DNA of 64,000 bases from positions 1-64,000 of the forward strand of contig NAVB01000070.1 in assembly GCA_002179805.1 (NCBI GenBank), in the 5' to 3' direction. The stretch is from Acanthamoeba lenticulata. Lineage: Eukaryota > Discosea > Longamoebia > Acanthamoebidae. Shown piece by piece: positions 12,488 to 24,664 of the stretch. The position numbers and the translations under genes were made by a program. The notes under the pieces were generated by a model that was not told the DNA's origin, did no database searches, and was given only the letters and a program-made list of their open reading frames with translations. Numbering within the stretch: the first letter of the stretch is position 1; each line of letters starts with the position of its first letter.

Positions 12488-15234
12488 TCAAATGCTCGGG
12501 CCGGGGTGGGGCTCACTTGATGTCGAGCTGGCCGTGACCTGGCCAAAGCCAAAGGGCTCCACGTCCATGGGCGCTTCGTCGTCCGCCGGGTTGAGCAGCA
12601 GCGCGATCGACGCCGACGAGCCCGAAAGGCTGCCGCCGGCAGCTTGGGGCGCCGCGGCCACCTCGCCCGCTGGCGGCTGTTCGTGTCGTGGTCCTGGCGA
12701 CGGCGGCGAGACCAACATCGACGATGAATCGGTCGTTGTCAGCTCCACCGCAGAGCTTTGCTGGGCTGCCGCCGCGGCTGCTGCTGCGGCCTCTTCGGCA
12801 GCCTTGGCCTGGGCCTCGGCCTCGGCGGCGGCTTTGGCTTCGGCCTCGGCTCGGAGGCGCTCGAGGATCTGGTCATGGACCTGCACGAGGCGCGAACACG
12901 GCATGAAGGTGCCGACGTCCATGGGCGGGTAGCGGAAGTCGGGCCCAAAGTTAAAGGTCACCGACCCCGAGTTGTAGAGCGACGCCGCCGGGTAGTAGGT
13001 GCCCGCCGGCAGCATGTCGGCAAAGGCCACGCCCTGCGCGCGGCCGTTGACGTAGAACCGGAGCTCCGTGTCGCGCAGCGGCGGCCCGGGCTTGGGTGCC
13101 TCCCCGGGGACGCCCGGAAGCGGGGCGGCCGGCGGGGGCCCGGGCGCCGTGGCGGCGGCTGCGGGCTCTGTGGGCGCCGGCGGCGATGCCTTCTGATCCG
13201 CTTCGCCACCAGCCGCCGTGCTGGAGGTGGTCGTGGTGGAGGAGGACGAGGAGGTCGTCGTGGTCGTGGTCGTCGTCGGAGGCTCCGACTTGACGACGGG
13301 CCGCTGTTCGTCAAGCGGCGGCAACCGAATGTAAAACCCGACCACGTCGCCCGGCCCTACACCGCACACGCACCGCACACACGCGAGCAGCAAACGCGCT
13401 TAATTCTCAACGCGCGGGGGTGAGGAGCGGGCACGGTGACGGTACCGTAGGACTCGAGCTGGCCGCGCGGGCGCGATTGGTGGAAGAGGGTGCCCTCCTT
13501 GTCGCGGTACCCAAAGCTGAAGCCGTCGTAGCCCACGGGCGCCTGCAGGTCGCCCTTCTCCGTCGACCAGCCGAGCCTGTGTTTTTGTGCGGCGCCACCG
13601 CAGCGGTGTGAGGCGTCATGGACGATCAGGCGGGGGGCGAGGCGAGAGCGCGGCCGCGGTCACATACCGCGAGTTGCCCGGGTGCTGGTTGACGACGACT
13701 TCGAAGAACCAGCAGCCCTCAGCCGCGCCATACGCAGCCCGCGCCATCCGGTAGCCCTGACAGCAGCCCCTGAGCGTGAGCAGCCAGAAGAAGAAGGCAG
13801 CAGTGCGGGCGGGGGGAAGGTAGCGTGCACACACCTTCTCGTTCTCGACGGTGAGGAGGTCGGGCCCGATCTTGACCTGGCGGGCCGAGTTCTCTCGGGC
13901 CAGACACATGCGCCTGTACTTCCCGTCCGGCTCTGTTCCCGGCCGCGCCGCTCAGTCATGCTGACGACGATAGCCATGAAGAGGAAGATGATGACGGATC
14001 ATCGTGGGATTGGTGGTGGAGGGCGACATGATTACCATAGAAGAGGGGGCCGGGCTCGTAGAGCACCGGCGGAGCCTTGGGCAGCTTCTCGCGGTGGTGG
14101 TGATGGTGGCCGCTGGCCGAGTGGTGCTGGCTACCGGCGCCGGCACCGCCGGCGCCAGGCTTCTTGGTCTTCTTGTGGTGGCCCTTGGTCCGCTTCTCCG
14201 TCCAGGGGTTGACGTCGGCCTGCCGCCGCTTCTTCTTGGTCGATGTCGATCGGCGCTCCTTCGTGGCGTCCGACGCGCGCCGTTCCTTCAGCCGCTTCGA
14301 TCGGTCCACGCCCGCTCCACCTGTTTTCATTTTCGAATTTTTAAAATTATTTACAAAATAAAATAAATGGGAAAATGTGGAGGAAGATGAAGATGGCGGG
14401 AAGTACTGGCGCCAATGGTCGGGTTGTTGGGACTCACGGTGGTCCAGAATCCAGACTGCTTGTAGAAGTTGTAGCCCGAGACGAACAGCTCGGGGTGCGA
14501 CGAGAGCGAGCTGCCGATGGTGTTGTTCCACGTCACCGTTCCTGTACGTTGTTGACGATCATCATCAGCGCCATCGATGGCAGCAGACGATACCTGGAGT
14601 AGGGGCCACGTACGTGACTTGCCAAAGCAGACGCGGTTCCAGTTCTTGTCGATGAAGTAGCAAATGTCCTCCTTGAAGCGAAAGAACATCTTGTCCCTGT
14701 CCACTTCCTTGCCCTCAGCTTGCAGGTCTTCCTCGCGACGTAACCGCAGGTTGTAGATTACGATTTGTACAATGTCCATCCTGGGCCGAATCGTTGTTAG
14801 GACAGCAGCAGGAGCTGGTGGCAACAAGAGAAGGAGGGGATGGGTGCTGCACCAGCTGCGTGGGAGGAACTCAAAGAACTCGTTGTCATTTGTGCAATCA
14901 GCACATTTGTAAGTGTAGCACCAATCGCCAGCCAGTGGCAAATCTCGTGTGGCCTTGACTTCGCCTGTGCAAGTTGTTGATCAAACGTTTGATTACAATC
15001 AATTACGATTTCACAGGGCAGTACGCACTCTTGAGCTTCCATTGCTTGCAAAGAGTGCACCTCATGTGTGTGTCATCTCTGCCCGATTTGGTTAGTCAAA
15101 TATACGGTTGGGGAGTACGAAGCGAAGGGGGCCGTGTACAGCCAAGTAGATTGCTCGTCTGCCTCGTTCATTAAGAACAAATCTTGCATATTGGAGGTCA
15201 ACTGCGCGTCCCCTTCCTCTTCCATTGTGTCCAT
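12488..15234 (-). CDS. ASH2L: ASH2L-type subunit of COMPASS/MLL H3K4 methyltransferase complex
   Basis: Core subunit that stimulates SET1/MLL methylation of histone H3 lysine 4. Start at 15234 ([20 protein letters not shown]). Exon 2 gives [11 protein letters not shown]; exon 3 gives [10 protein letters not shown], so an atypical zinc finger is assembled across an intron as in human ASH2L. A winged-helix part follows ([14 protein letters not shown], then [13 protein letters not shown]). An AT-rich intron (about 14330-14410) then leads to a basic linker. The SPRY domain follows: [70 protein letters not shown] and [14 protein letters not shown]. All correspond in order to ASH2L. About 70 residues of Thr/Ser/Pro-rich sequence are inserted inside SPRY near 13100-13310, and there is a Glu/Ala-rich C-terminal extension. 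Confidence 0.92.
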
Positions 15235-15430
15235 CGCGAGTTTCTTTTCTTTGAAATAATTCTTTTAGTCTAAAAGAAGGCGAGACGCCTCATCTTTGTT
15301 GTATTTTGTTTGACAAAGGGATAAGACATGTCTTTTCAAAGACATTGGGGAGGAGAGGTTATGAACAAGGAGTAGAAGCAGAAGTGGAAGATCGTGGACC
15401 GGTTGATGATCTTTTGCCGTTGTGCTCTCT

Positions 15431-16856
15431 TTAGAGCGAGACCGTGTCGGCCGGCTGGGCCGACGCCGGCGCCGGCGTCTGGGCCTCCTGCTGCTGCTCG
15501 TGCTGCTCGGCGATGCCGTCAAAGGGGCCGCTGGCGCCCGTGGCGGCGGCCTTCTTGGCCTGCTCGCGCTCGCGGATCAGGCGCGTGGTCTCGTCGGCCA
15601 CGCCCTTGACCTCGCTGCTGACGGCCTGCGTGGTCTCCTGCAGCCGCGTCGACGCGGCCTTGAGCGTCGGCTGCTCGTCGATGAAACGCGTCGTGCTGGT
15701 CTTCACCGCGTCCGCGGCGCCGACAATGGCCTCACGAGCGACCACCATCGTCTCGTTGGCTGCCTGCGCTACCTCGCTCTCGCTGATCTGTTGGTGATGA
15801 GAGTAACGAAGAAGATCTTAGAACGGTGACAAAACAGAGAGAAGAGGGAAAGGAGAGAAGAGCATACGGCGCGGGCGGCGGCGGCGCTGCTCTCCTTGAT
15901 GGCGGTGGCGGTCTGCGAGATGCCAAGGGCCTGGTCGACGCCAGACCACCAGTTGTAGGCGGCGCTGCCCCAGGCCGAGGCCGTCTCGCCGATCTTGTAC
16001 TGCTCGTTGAATTGCTGGGCCTTGGCCTTAAGGGCCTCCGTCTGCGCCTGGATGGTATGCGTGATGCCCTGTTGCTCTGTTGTTCGTTGTTGCACAAAGA
16101 GAGAGAGAGAGAGGATGAGCTCACCACGACAGCTCGAGTTCGCACAAGAGGAGGCACGTACCATCATAGGTGCGAGCCTTCTCGACGGCGTCAGCGCCCA
16201 TGTTGTAGCCGGCGGCGATCATTGACGCAATAACTGACTGCTTGGTCTTGGGGCACGAAGACGAAGGAGACGTCAGTCTTCATGAAGACAAAAAGAAGCG
16301 TGATTGAGGAATAAGGCGTACCCGCTGCTGGTCGGGTATGGCATGGTCCTGGTGCTGGATCTGATCTCCCATGACCTTGCTCTCGTGCTCCACTTTCTTG
16401 TCCTCGCTGACCGCCGTCTGCAAGCTGGCGCCAGTGTACTGGGCCACGGTGATGGGTCTGTGTTCGACTTGGTAAGAAGCAAGGATCAGAATGGGAGCAA
16501 AATGGTGGATTACGCACCGATCGACGATGAGGGCATTAGTCAGTAGGAGCGCAGTCTTGGCCGCAGCGTCGGTTTGGAATTCAATGACAGCCTCTTTGGC
16601 GCCGCCCTCCAAGCTAGATAACAAAAAGATTGAGATAAGGATAAATAATGCGACTAAGGACGCAAACGTTGCGGCAAACGTACGTTCGGAGGGTCATCGA
16701 GTTGATCTTACCGCAGAAGGAGAAGAAATCTGTGACGGTCTTCTCGCTCGCGCTAGGCGAAATGTTGGTCACGTATACCTGCGTGTTCGACTATACAGCA
16801 TTCTATTAAAAAGATGAATGTAAAACAAAGATGGCATACACGCGTACCGATTCCAT
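15431..16856 (-). CDS. RRM protein similar to fission yeast Vip1 / plant BPA1
   Basis: The first exon encodes only MES (start 16856, donor GTACGC). The next exon begins SNTQVYVTNISPSASEKTV and continues TDFFSFCGKINSMTLR, an RRM with RNP2-like VYVTNI. Further exons complete it (GGAKEAVIEFQTDAAAKTAL, ALIVDR). The rest, about two thirds of the protein, is an Ala/Glu-rich amphipathic region (KAQQFNEQYKIGETASAWG, WWSGVDQALGISQTATAIKE). It ends in a Gln/Pro-rich tail with stop TAA at 15431. This layout, one divergent N-terminal RRM plus a helical tail, is that of Vip1/BPA1-like proteins. Whether it binds RNA or protein is unknown. Exon junctions inspected are in phase. Confidence 0.82.
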
Positions 16857-17228
16857 TGTGTTGTTGATGAAAGTAGAGTTGGGTGGCTAAGAAATTGCTG
16901 TTGTTGGTGTCGAGGGTTGAGAAACTAGTATGAGGATTACACCCGATTCGAGCCGACAGAAGTCGTTGGCGCAGAAGCCTGCTTGCGTGGCCTGCGCTGT
17001 TTTTTCCTGCAAAACGCCGCCAGTATTTCCTTCAGTTCTCCACCTGGAGGCAAAGCCCCAGCCGGTGAAGAGGAGGGCGAGCTGAACTTGAGGCTGCCCC
17101 AGAGAATTTCAGCTTCGAAGAGATGGCTCCCTGTGGCCAGATTGCGCTCCAGAGCTTTTTTATCTTCATATTAGAGGTGTTTGCCGGATAAGCGCAGTTG
17201 TGGTGCCAATTCACCTCAACACCAAGCG
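16857..17228. other. Intergenic region, nothing recognised
   Basis: Lies 5' of the RRM gene and 3' of the kelch surface-protein gene. It should hold the RRM gene's promoter. No coding or RNA signal was found on either strand. Confidence 0.4.
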
Positions 17229-19540
17229 TTACAATTCATATTGGAAGTTGACCTGCCCTGCTCTCGCCCGAAAGACCTGGATGCGCTTGTGCTTGCACCA
17301 AGCCAAGGCCACTGCGCCGCCAGCAGCCACGGCCACAATGGCGAAGAAAGCCACCGCCCCCGCCACGGTCACGCCGATGATGAGGCCCACGTTGTCAGTT
17401 TCGCCACCCTGGCCCTCCGGCTGCTGCTGGCGACCAAACAGCACGCCGACATCTGAGTGGGGTGACTAGTCAGTGTCGGGTGAGTGCAGTGTTTGGGTCA
17501 GGGCTTTCTTCTGGTACCAGGGTCGTAGACCAAGGTCGAGTCGAATCGGGGAAAGGTCAGCACGAGTTCTGAAGTCGTGACATCCATGTCGAATTGCGCC
17601 TGTTGAGGTCCCACCTCACCGTCCACTTCGACCGCGCGCACCAACCGGATCTCTGTTTCGGCGCGACTGGTCGAGTTGAACTGGCCTGCGAGAACCAGTG
17701 ACGAGGTGACGAGTTCGCTGGGATTCGCACGCCGTGAGTAGTTGGTGAACGCCGGCACGATCTTGATGCGCATCTCCAGTGTGTTGTTGCCAGCATCCTG
17801 CCAGGGCCAGTCAAAGAGGCGCACAGAGAACTTGGCGAACGAGGGCTCGGCGTGGACGGTGAGATTGTCGCCGATGGCAATTACAGTCCGCTCACGAAAT
17901 AAGTAGAACTGCACCTCTGCGCGCGCCGTCTTGTTCGTCGCGACGGTGCCCGAGAACACCAGCGTGGTCGAGAAGAGGAAGGAGTCGTTGGCGTTGACGC
18001 CAGCTCCAGGCGCTACGCGGACCCACCCGCTACTATCTGAGCACGGCTGTTAGTACTGACCATCATGAAGCAGCAGGTTGAGAGGGGTGCGTACTGGAAG
18101 AGGCACCAACACGAACAGTTGAGCCTCCGGCGTCCAGCTCCTTGACAGTGCCCCCAAAATCCAGCCCCACGGCCTCTGCTGGGCGCGCGTAGCCTTGATT
18201 GTCTGATGTTTGTAGTCATCGTCAGTTTACAGGTAACCATGTGTATGTCACATAGTCAACACACGCCCACGCAGCTAACCTTTGGGGATAAGGAGAACAT
18301 CCGAGCTGTTGAATTGCAAGGTCGGCATCAGGTCAGGTACTCGGCTCGGGCTCGGGCTTGGGCTCGGGCTCCGGCTCGGGCTTGGGCTCTGGCTCGGGCT
18401 CGGGCTCATACTTGGGCTAGGCGTGGGCGATGGGCTTGGGCTAGGGATAAAGGTAAAGTTGTAGATGTCCACCACGGCCGATGCTGACGTCTGGTTTGTC
18501 AACCCGCCAGCAAAAAGGGCAACGTTGCCGACTACCGCTCCGGCCAGCCCCCAGCGACTCTGGGTCAGCGGCGTCGTTGGGACCCACGAGCCGTTGCCCA
18601 AAACATAGAAGTCGACGTTGGCATAGGCCGTGCTCTCGCCGTACTCTGTCCCTCCGGCGAAGAGGCCGAGGTTGCCGACTGCAACTGCCGCCGAGGTGTC
18701 GCGGGGCTGGGTGAAGTGAGATTCATACCATTTGCCGTCTGTCACGTTGTAGAAGTCGGCCAGACCGAAGGAACCAGTGGATCGCCCGCCAGGGAAGAAC
18801 GCGAAGTTGCCTAGCGTGAAGGCGGGCAGGTTGTGGCGCACCCAAGGGAGCGACGAGTTCTGCCACGAGTTGTTGGTGGCGTTGTAGATGTCCACCGCTC
18901 CTGAGAGAGCGGGAACACCGATGTCACTTCGCCCAAAGGCAAAGATTGCGAGGCTGCCAACAGAGGTGGCGGCAAGATTGCTTCTCGGCGACGTGAATTG
19001 CGCAGTCGTCCAGGAGTTGTTGGCCGCATTGTAGATGTCCACCGACGCCGACGCGGACGAAACGGCACTGTTGAGCAGCCCACCGCCGAAGAGGGCCAAG
19101 CTGCCAACGGACGTGGCCGCTAACCAGGCGCGCGGCACTGAGAGTGAAGCCGTCGTCCACGAAAGATCCGTGGCATTAAAGATGTCCACCACGCCCGATG
19201 ACGAACTATCATTACGGCGACCCCCAGCGAAGAGGGCGAGGCTGCCCACCGTGGTGGCTGCCAAGTAGGCTCGGGCTTGCGAGAGTTGGGCGGTGGTCCA
19301 CGAATTGTTGGCCGCGTTGTAGATGTCCACGGTTGCCGTGACAGCTGAATCGGAGCCATCCGTGGTACCTCCGGCGAAGAGGACAAAACTGCCCACCGTG
19401 GTTGACGCCAGGTACGCTCGGTGCACCGACAGCGTCGTTGTGTTTGTCGTAAAGGAGAAGGCCTGGCCCCCCACATAGGGAAGGACGCCAGAACAAAGGA
19501 GAGGAAGAAGCAACCACCACACGAGGGCGCAGGGTTTCAT
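17229..19540 (-). CDS. Kelch-repeat single-pass surface protein
   Basis: Start 19540 gives a signal peptide (MKPCALVWWLLLPLLCSGVL). Seven kelch-type repeats of about 46-50 residues follow, each with a form of LAATxVGSLALFAGG and VDIYNAxNNSW, enough for one beta-propeller. A Ser-Pro repeat stalk (18338-18446) comes next. Smaller exons then encode a membrane-proximal domain (NSSDVLLIPK; EVQFYLFRERTVIAIGDN; FAKFSVRLFDWPWQDAGN; TTSELVLTFPRFDSTLVYDP). A transmembrane helix near 17270-17390 (VGLIIGVTVAGAVAFFAIVA) and a short basic tail end the protein. The membrane-proximal part and anchor match the receptor at 51435-54260. Many NxS/T sequons fit a glycosylated ectodomain. Likely an adhesion or recognition receptor; the ligand is unknown. 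Confidence 0.88.
18338..18446 (-). repeat. Ser-Pro repeat stalk (degenerate CGGGCT hexamers)
   Basis: Tandem six-base units encode SPSPSP-type sequence between the kelch propeller and the membrane-proximal domain. It is probably an extended, rigid stalk, and it should be length-polymorphic between strains. Confidence 0.8.
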
Positions 19541-19965
19541 GAGCAAAGGAAAGGAACTTGTTTTGTGTTGTGGCGACAGACACGAACTGCCCTGTTTAAA
19601 ATTAAGCGCCAGTCGTCCCGGCGCAATTTCGTCTCACATCAACGGTTCCGCCGCGCCAGTAGGAGATTTTTTCTTGAACAGTAGCAGTTCCTCTGGCAAA
19701 CATGGCTGCACCTCTTTCGATCAATGTTGTTCCCACACACATAGCGCTCGGGTCACTGATGATAAATGCCGCACGTGCACACACCACGCAGACACCCATT
19801 GTGTGCCATTGTCGCTGGTCTCAGACTACGCACAAGAAAGTTTTTATTCTTCTCTTTTGCAGCTCTAGGTTGCGCCGTTGGCCGCCCGACAAGGCCGACA
19901 GACAACTCTCGTGTGTGTAAAACTTTGTGTGGCGCCTTGTCCTGGCCCGCAGCCTTCCACGACTA
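19541..19965. other. Intergenic region upstream of the kelch gene
   Basis: Contains a TTTAAA element at about 19595-19600 (AATTTTAAACAGG on the minus strand), some 55 nt before the kelch start codon, a possible TATA-like promoter. The right end is the 3' flank of the Ras/RapGAP gene. No gene is recognised. Confidence 0.4.
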
Positions 19966-22900
19966 CTACGACAACGAAGAGGATGACGGAATCTTCACGT
20001 ACTTCTGCGCGATGTCGTAGAGCGCGAGTTCCCGCATCTTGAGTCGCCTCGTCATGAACGCCGGTGCCTCGTACGCCGCGTTTTGCGCGTTGATCACTGC
20101 GCACGCACGTCAGAACAAGCACATCACCACCATCACCGCCAACACACACACAAAGAGAGAGGAGGCGAGAGCGCACGTTTCTTGATGATGGTGGAGCGGA
20201 AGCGGGGCATGACGGCCTCGTAGACCGGCGGGTAGATGATGAGCGGGCCGTATGGTGGCACGCCCTCCTTCTGCGTGATGGCCACCCGATATCGCGTCCT
20301 CTCCGCCACCGGACTCGTTAGCCCGCTGTTGTTGCTGGTGCTGCGCTCGATCAGGCTCCCGCTTCGGCCACCACCACCGCTGCCTGCACTGCTCTCCTTG
20401 TCCTTCCCTCGTCGGAGCGAACTGTGGATGACGGCGCCGCTGCTGTGGTAGTTGCGGCTATTGCTCGCCTGCGCGGCGTCGCCACCGGTGGCCGGTGTGC
20501 CGTCGCCGTCCCCAACAAGGCTCGGCCGTTTTCGGAAGCGCTGTCGCTCCAACTCGCTCGCCGTCGGCGAATCCGACGCGCGATCAATCCCCTGCCCGCC
20601 GTCGCCGTTGCTGCTGCTCGCCGTTGTTGTTGTTGTTGTGGTGGTGGTCGGCGTCGTGGTCGTGGTGGTCGTCGGCCCGTCGTCAGCATGCGCACTGTCG
20701 CCGGCATGGTGCAGGTTGTCGTTGCTGCTCTGGTCCAACTCCTCCCGGATGACCATGAACACGTGGTTAAAGTCCGACGTGATCTCCGTCGGCGTGAACA
20801 CGCATCGGTCGTCCTCCTGGAAGATGATCACGCACACGTCGTTTCCTGCATCCCCCAAAAAAAAGTCGAGTCAAGACATGTTCTTGTTTTCTTTTAATTT
20901 TTTTATAAATTAAAATTAAAATAATTATTAAAAGAATAAAAAAATAAAAACGATCAAGGTTGTGGCCGTACCGATGTGCTTCTTGCGCTCGACCTGCTGG
21001 TCGTTCTTGGCCGAGAAGGGGAGGTAGGTGCTGACGTGGAACATGATCTCGCAGTCCTTGCGGGTCAGGTAGATCGAGTGCTTGCCCTCCCGCCCCTCCG
21101 TGTCCAGCCCTCCGCTGTACTTGTCCCATCCCTGGAGCGGTGCATCGCGCAATCGCGCCCACGATCAGCTCCTCCAACGCACCTTCAACGCGCGCTCTCA
21201 CAAAAGACCAAGGACAAGGACCTTGAGCTCGATCTCGTCGCCGAGGAAGCGGAGGAATTTCTGGAATCCGGGCGACGGGGTCTGGTTCGCAAACATGTCC
21301 TCCTCTCGCACCTGCCCGGCCCGCTGGTAGAGCACTCCAAACTTGAACCGCGTCACTCTCTGGTGATGATAATGACGTAAGACGCCACCTTAACGTGCGG
21401 ATGTATCCAACGCTACGTACGGCGTCGTCCTCAAACTTGAGGAGGTCCTCCTTGAGCTTGGGGTCCTTGACCTTCTTCATGCAGTCCGCGTTGAGGCCCT
21501 CCTCGGCCAGCTGCAGCACGCGCGAGGCCTTGAACTTGGCCGTCCCAAGGTCCTCCTTCGTCAAAAACTTGGTCCGCACGCCCTGTTGGCCACCGGGCAG
21601 GACACATCATGCCACGTCAGACCATGCCACGCCACTTCACATCACATCGCACACAGAAGAGGGCAAGAAACGAACGAATTTGGTGCGCGAGATGACGCGG
21701 ACGTTGAAGCTCCTGTGGGCGGCCTTCTCCTCGAGAATCGAAACGATGACGGGCCCGAGCTTGGGATCGACGCCCACGTAGTTGGTGTGGCTCTGGTTGT
21801 GGAAATATTCCCGATACCACCGCTTGTTCCGCTTGCTTCCCGCCAACCGCTTCAGCTTCGTCTATTTAATTGATAAATAATTGATAATGTTAATCTACCA
21901 ATAAAAGAAATCATAACTAAAACGGCGTAAAAAAAAAAGAATGTACCCGAGGGGAGAGGAGATCGGAGCGGCACTGGCCGCCCTCGATGACGTAGCCCTC
22001 GCACTCCCGGACGAGGTCGGTCCGCCGCGGGCGTACGCTACCGGACGACATGCTCGACGGCGCGGCAACGCCAGCGCTGGTCGAACTGCTGCTGCTGCTG
22101 CTGGCGCCATGGGTAGTGCGGGTGGCGCTGAGGTCGAGCGGCAGCGGGATGCGGCCGCTGTCCGACAGCATGGGCGCCGCCAGCCTCAATGACGACGACG
22201 ATGACGGCTTGGCCTCGCCGCCCATCGTAGGCGTCGGCACTGGAGGCGGCGACGTCGGCGACGTCGTCGTTGACGACGAGGCGAGGGTGCGGGACGAGCT
22301 GTTCCTGCGGTCGCGCTGGCCGATGAGGCCGGCGAACGGGGGGAAGAGACCGCCCCCGACGCCAGCGGCCCGCCTGGACTGCTGCTGCTCGAGGCGCTCG
22401 CGCTGGATCTCCATCTCTTTCTTGTGCTTTTTCTCCTCTTCCCACTTCTGGCCGCGCTCGATGTGCGCCTCGAGCGGGTGGGCCAGCCGCTTGTCCTTCC
22501 CAAAATCGCGGGCCTCGCGTACGAGAGTTTCAAAGGCGCGCTCGACGTTACGTCCGGTCTTGGACGAGATCTCCACTAGTGGCCGCCCTCCCCACTCGTG
22601 TGCAAGGCTCCGGCCCTCGGCTGTGAGTACTTGCCTGAGAAAAATAAAAAGTCAATTTTTAATCATTTTATGACAATTTAAAAGTATAATTAATCAGACG
22701 AAATGAGAAGGGAGGGAGAGATGTGCCTGGACTCCTCTTCAAGATCGCTATGTGTGCCGACGATGCAGAACGGGAGAGACGCGGCGTCCTCTACGAGCAT
22801 AATCTCCTTGTACAGCTTCTTGAGCGCGTGGAATGACTTGGAGTCCACAATGCTGTTTCAATTTACCCGCGATTCCCAGACCAGGTGAGACGTTACGCCA

Positions 22901-24664
22901 TTAAAGCGAAGTTGGGAGTAGTTGAAAACATGGAAATTAAAGGAGATGGTGAAAGAAATCAAGATTAAATTATGATGAATGGGATGGGAAGAGCATACCT
23001 GTACACGAGCAAAAAGCAGTCCGCCCAACCAAAGCACTGCGGCCAGCCCCACCAAGCAGATGTGAGCACGACAAGAAGAGCCGAGGTACAAGCGGCCGAG
23101 AGGTCGATTAGCGATCTCAAAAATCGTTTGCCGTTTTTGGCTCGCCTGCCCGTGCAGGAACAAGACACGAGGAGGCAGGGGCCGGGGTGGACACAGCACA
23201 CGGGATTGCGCGTGTGGAGGCACCACAACAACAACAACAAGGAGACGAGAACTGGCGCCGGCAATAGCCTCGCCTCGTTTCGGTCGCCTTGCCTTATCCC
23301 CACCTTCCCACCGCCCTTTTTTGGGGCTTGGCTTCTCGTTCACCAAGAGGAGGGCGAAGCTCGGTTGCTGCGCAGCGTTCGTTCGCACGCGAGTGTGGTC
23401 TTGCTTCTACATACCTTGGGGAAGGCCTTCTTGGCCGAGGCGGAGGAGCCGACCTCAAGGATGCTCAGGTCATAGTCCGTCCCGTCCAGCTGCACGCCAT
23501 GTCGCACCAGCTCGGCTTTTGTGTGTTGTGTAGCGCGCCATGGCAGGTGAGGATGTGTGTGGGCTCAAGTGGGTGGCGGTAGCGGGGCGTGTGTACGGGT
23601 CGAGTTGGACTTGGACTGGCTGGACGTCCCAGCAACCGACTGGCCTGAGACGAGGCGCCCAATCATGCTCGACTTGCCGCTCGAACCGGAGCCCACCACC
23701 ACCTGCGTATCATCGACGACACGTGAACATCATGACCGTTGTGGTGAGTGAGCGCCCGCCCGATCAAATGAAGGCGGCGGAAGGGAGGCGAGCGCACGAT
23801 GTGAACGGGTTGGGAGCCGGCCTTGGTGGCTGCGGCGTCCAAGGCCTGGAGCTGCTTCTCGACCTTGGAGACGCTGCCCAGCCACGAGTCCCGCTTCTTG
23901 TGGTTGTGTTTGTGGACCCTCTTCGGCTGGTCGCCGTCCGCTGCGGCGGTAGCGGCAGAGTCCTTCAGGGACTTCTTGGTGGTGTGGGCGGGCGCCGAAG
24001 AAACGAGGGCCGTCGTTGCGGACGAGTGCAAAACCGACGGATAGGGAGAAGTAGAAGATGAAGAAGAAAAAGTGGATGGCACCTCGAGCGAAGTGGCCGA
24101 CGTAGCAGCGTTCTTCGCCGGTAGCCCTTGGCTGCCGGGATCATCCGCATCGCCCCCTTGGCTCTTTGTTCTTGTTCGCCCCTTCTTCTCCTTCTTGGCC
24201 TTTGGCTTCTTCTTTTTCTTTTCATCTCTTCCCCCATCGGTGACCCCCTCACCCGGTGATTTTAAGTTTACATCTCCTCCTTCTCCTTCTGCTTCTTTTT
24301 TCTCCTGCTCGCCCACCTCCTCATCTCCCTTCTTCTCGTCTTCATTCGAGTCGTCCTCTTCTCCATTCCGATCAATAGCCGTCACCACGATTTTGTTGGG
24401 GTCGCTCACCTCCCCGTTGTTGGGGGACCCTTTAAGGCCGAGCAGCATCTTGATGGAGGTACTCCGCTTGAACGAGATGCTACGGGCCAACATGCCTGGT
24501 CCAACTCCCTTACTCTCCTCCTGAGCTGCAGCACCACCGGGGGAAGCTACGGTGGCCGTGTCCCCTTTCGCTTTCTCTTTTGTCTTTGTCGCTTTGTTCT
24601 CTTTCTTCCGGTCCGTCTGTCGTCGCGTTTCGTTCTTTCGGCGCTCCCGCCCTAAACTGAGCAT
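19966..24664 (-). CDS. Fusion of a degenerate Ras-like GTPase domain and a RapGAP domain
   Basis: The N-terminal exon (start 24664) is a Lys/Glu/Ser-rich region of about 300 residues ending QPVHI. An intron with acceptor before VVVGSGSSGKSSMIGRLVSG leads to a Ras-type P-loop. Next comes GVQLDGTDYDLSILEVGSS, where DTAGQ would be expected, then WADCFLLVYS, IVGTHSDLE (G4 position) and VEISSKTGRN (G5). A long Ser/Pro linker follows, then a RapGAP domain: YREYFHNQSHTNYVGVDP, VLYQRAGQ, EEDMFAN, IMFHVSTYLPFS, KKHIGNDVCVIIFQED and FNHVFMVIREE. The C-terminal YGPLIIYPP and LINAQNA-like closing helices match Rap1GAP. The HIGND Asn, the catalytic thumb of Rap1GAP, is present. The RapGAP part carries an insert of about 140 low-complexity residues (about 20310-20730). 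It is expected to turn off Rap-type GTPases. No stop or promoter separates the two halves. Confidence 0.87.

Noticed and set aside
14328..14330. ATG at 14330 (MKTGGAG) as the start of a short SPRY-only gene, with a separate gene at 14351-15060
   Set aside because: The ATG lies in an AT-rich intron just before a CAG acceptor. Upstream exons encode the zinc-finger and winged-helix parts expected of ASH2L and join in phase.
18338..18446. Regularly spaced short repeats that could be taken for a CRISPR-like or satellite array
   Set aside because: They are codon-level Ser-Pro repeats inside an open reading frame; there are no spacers.
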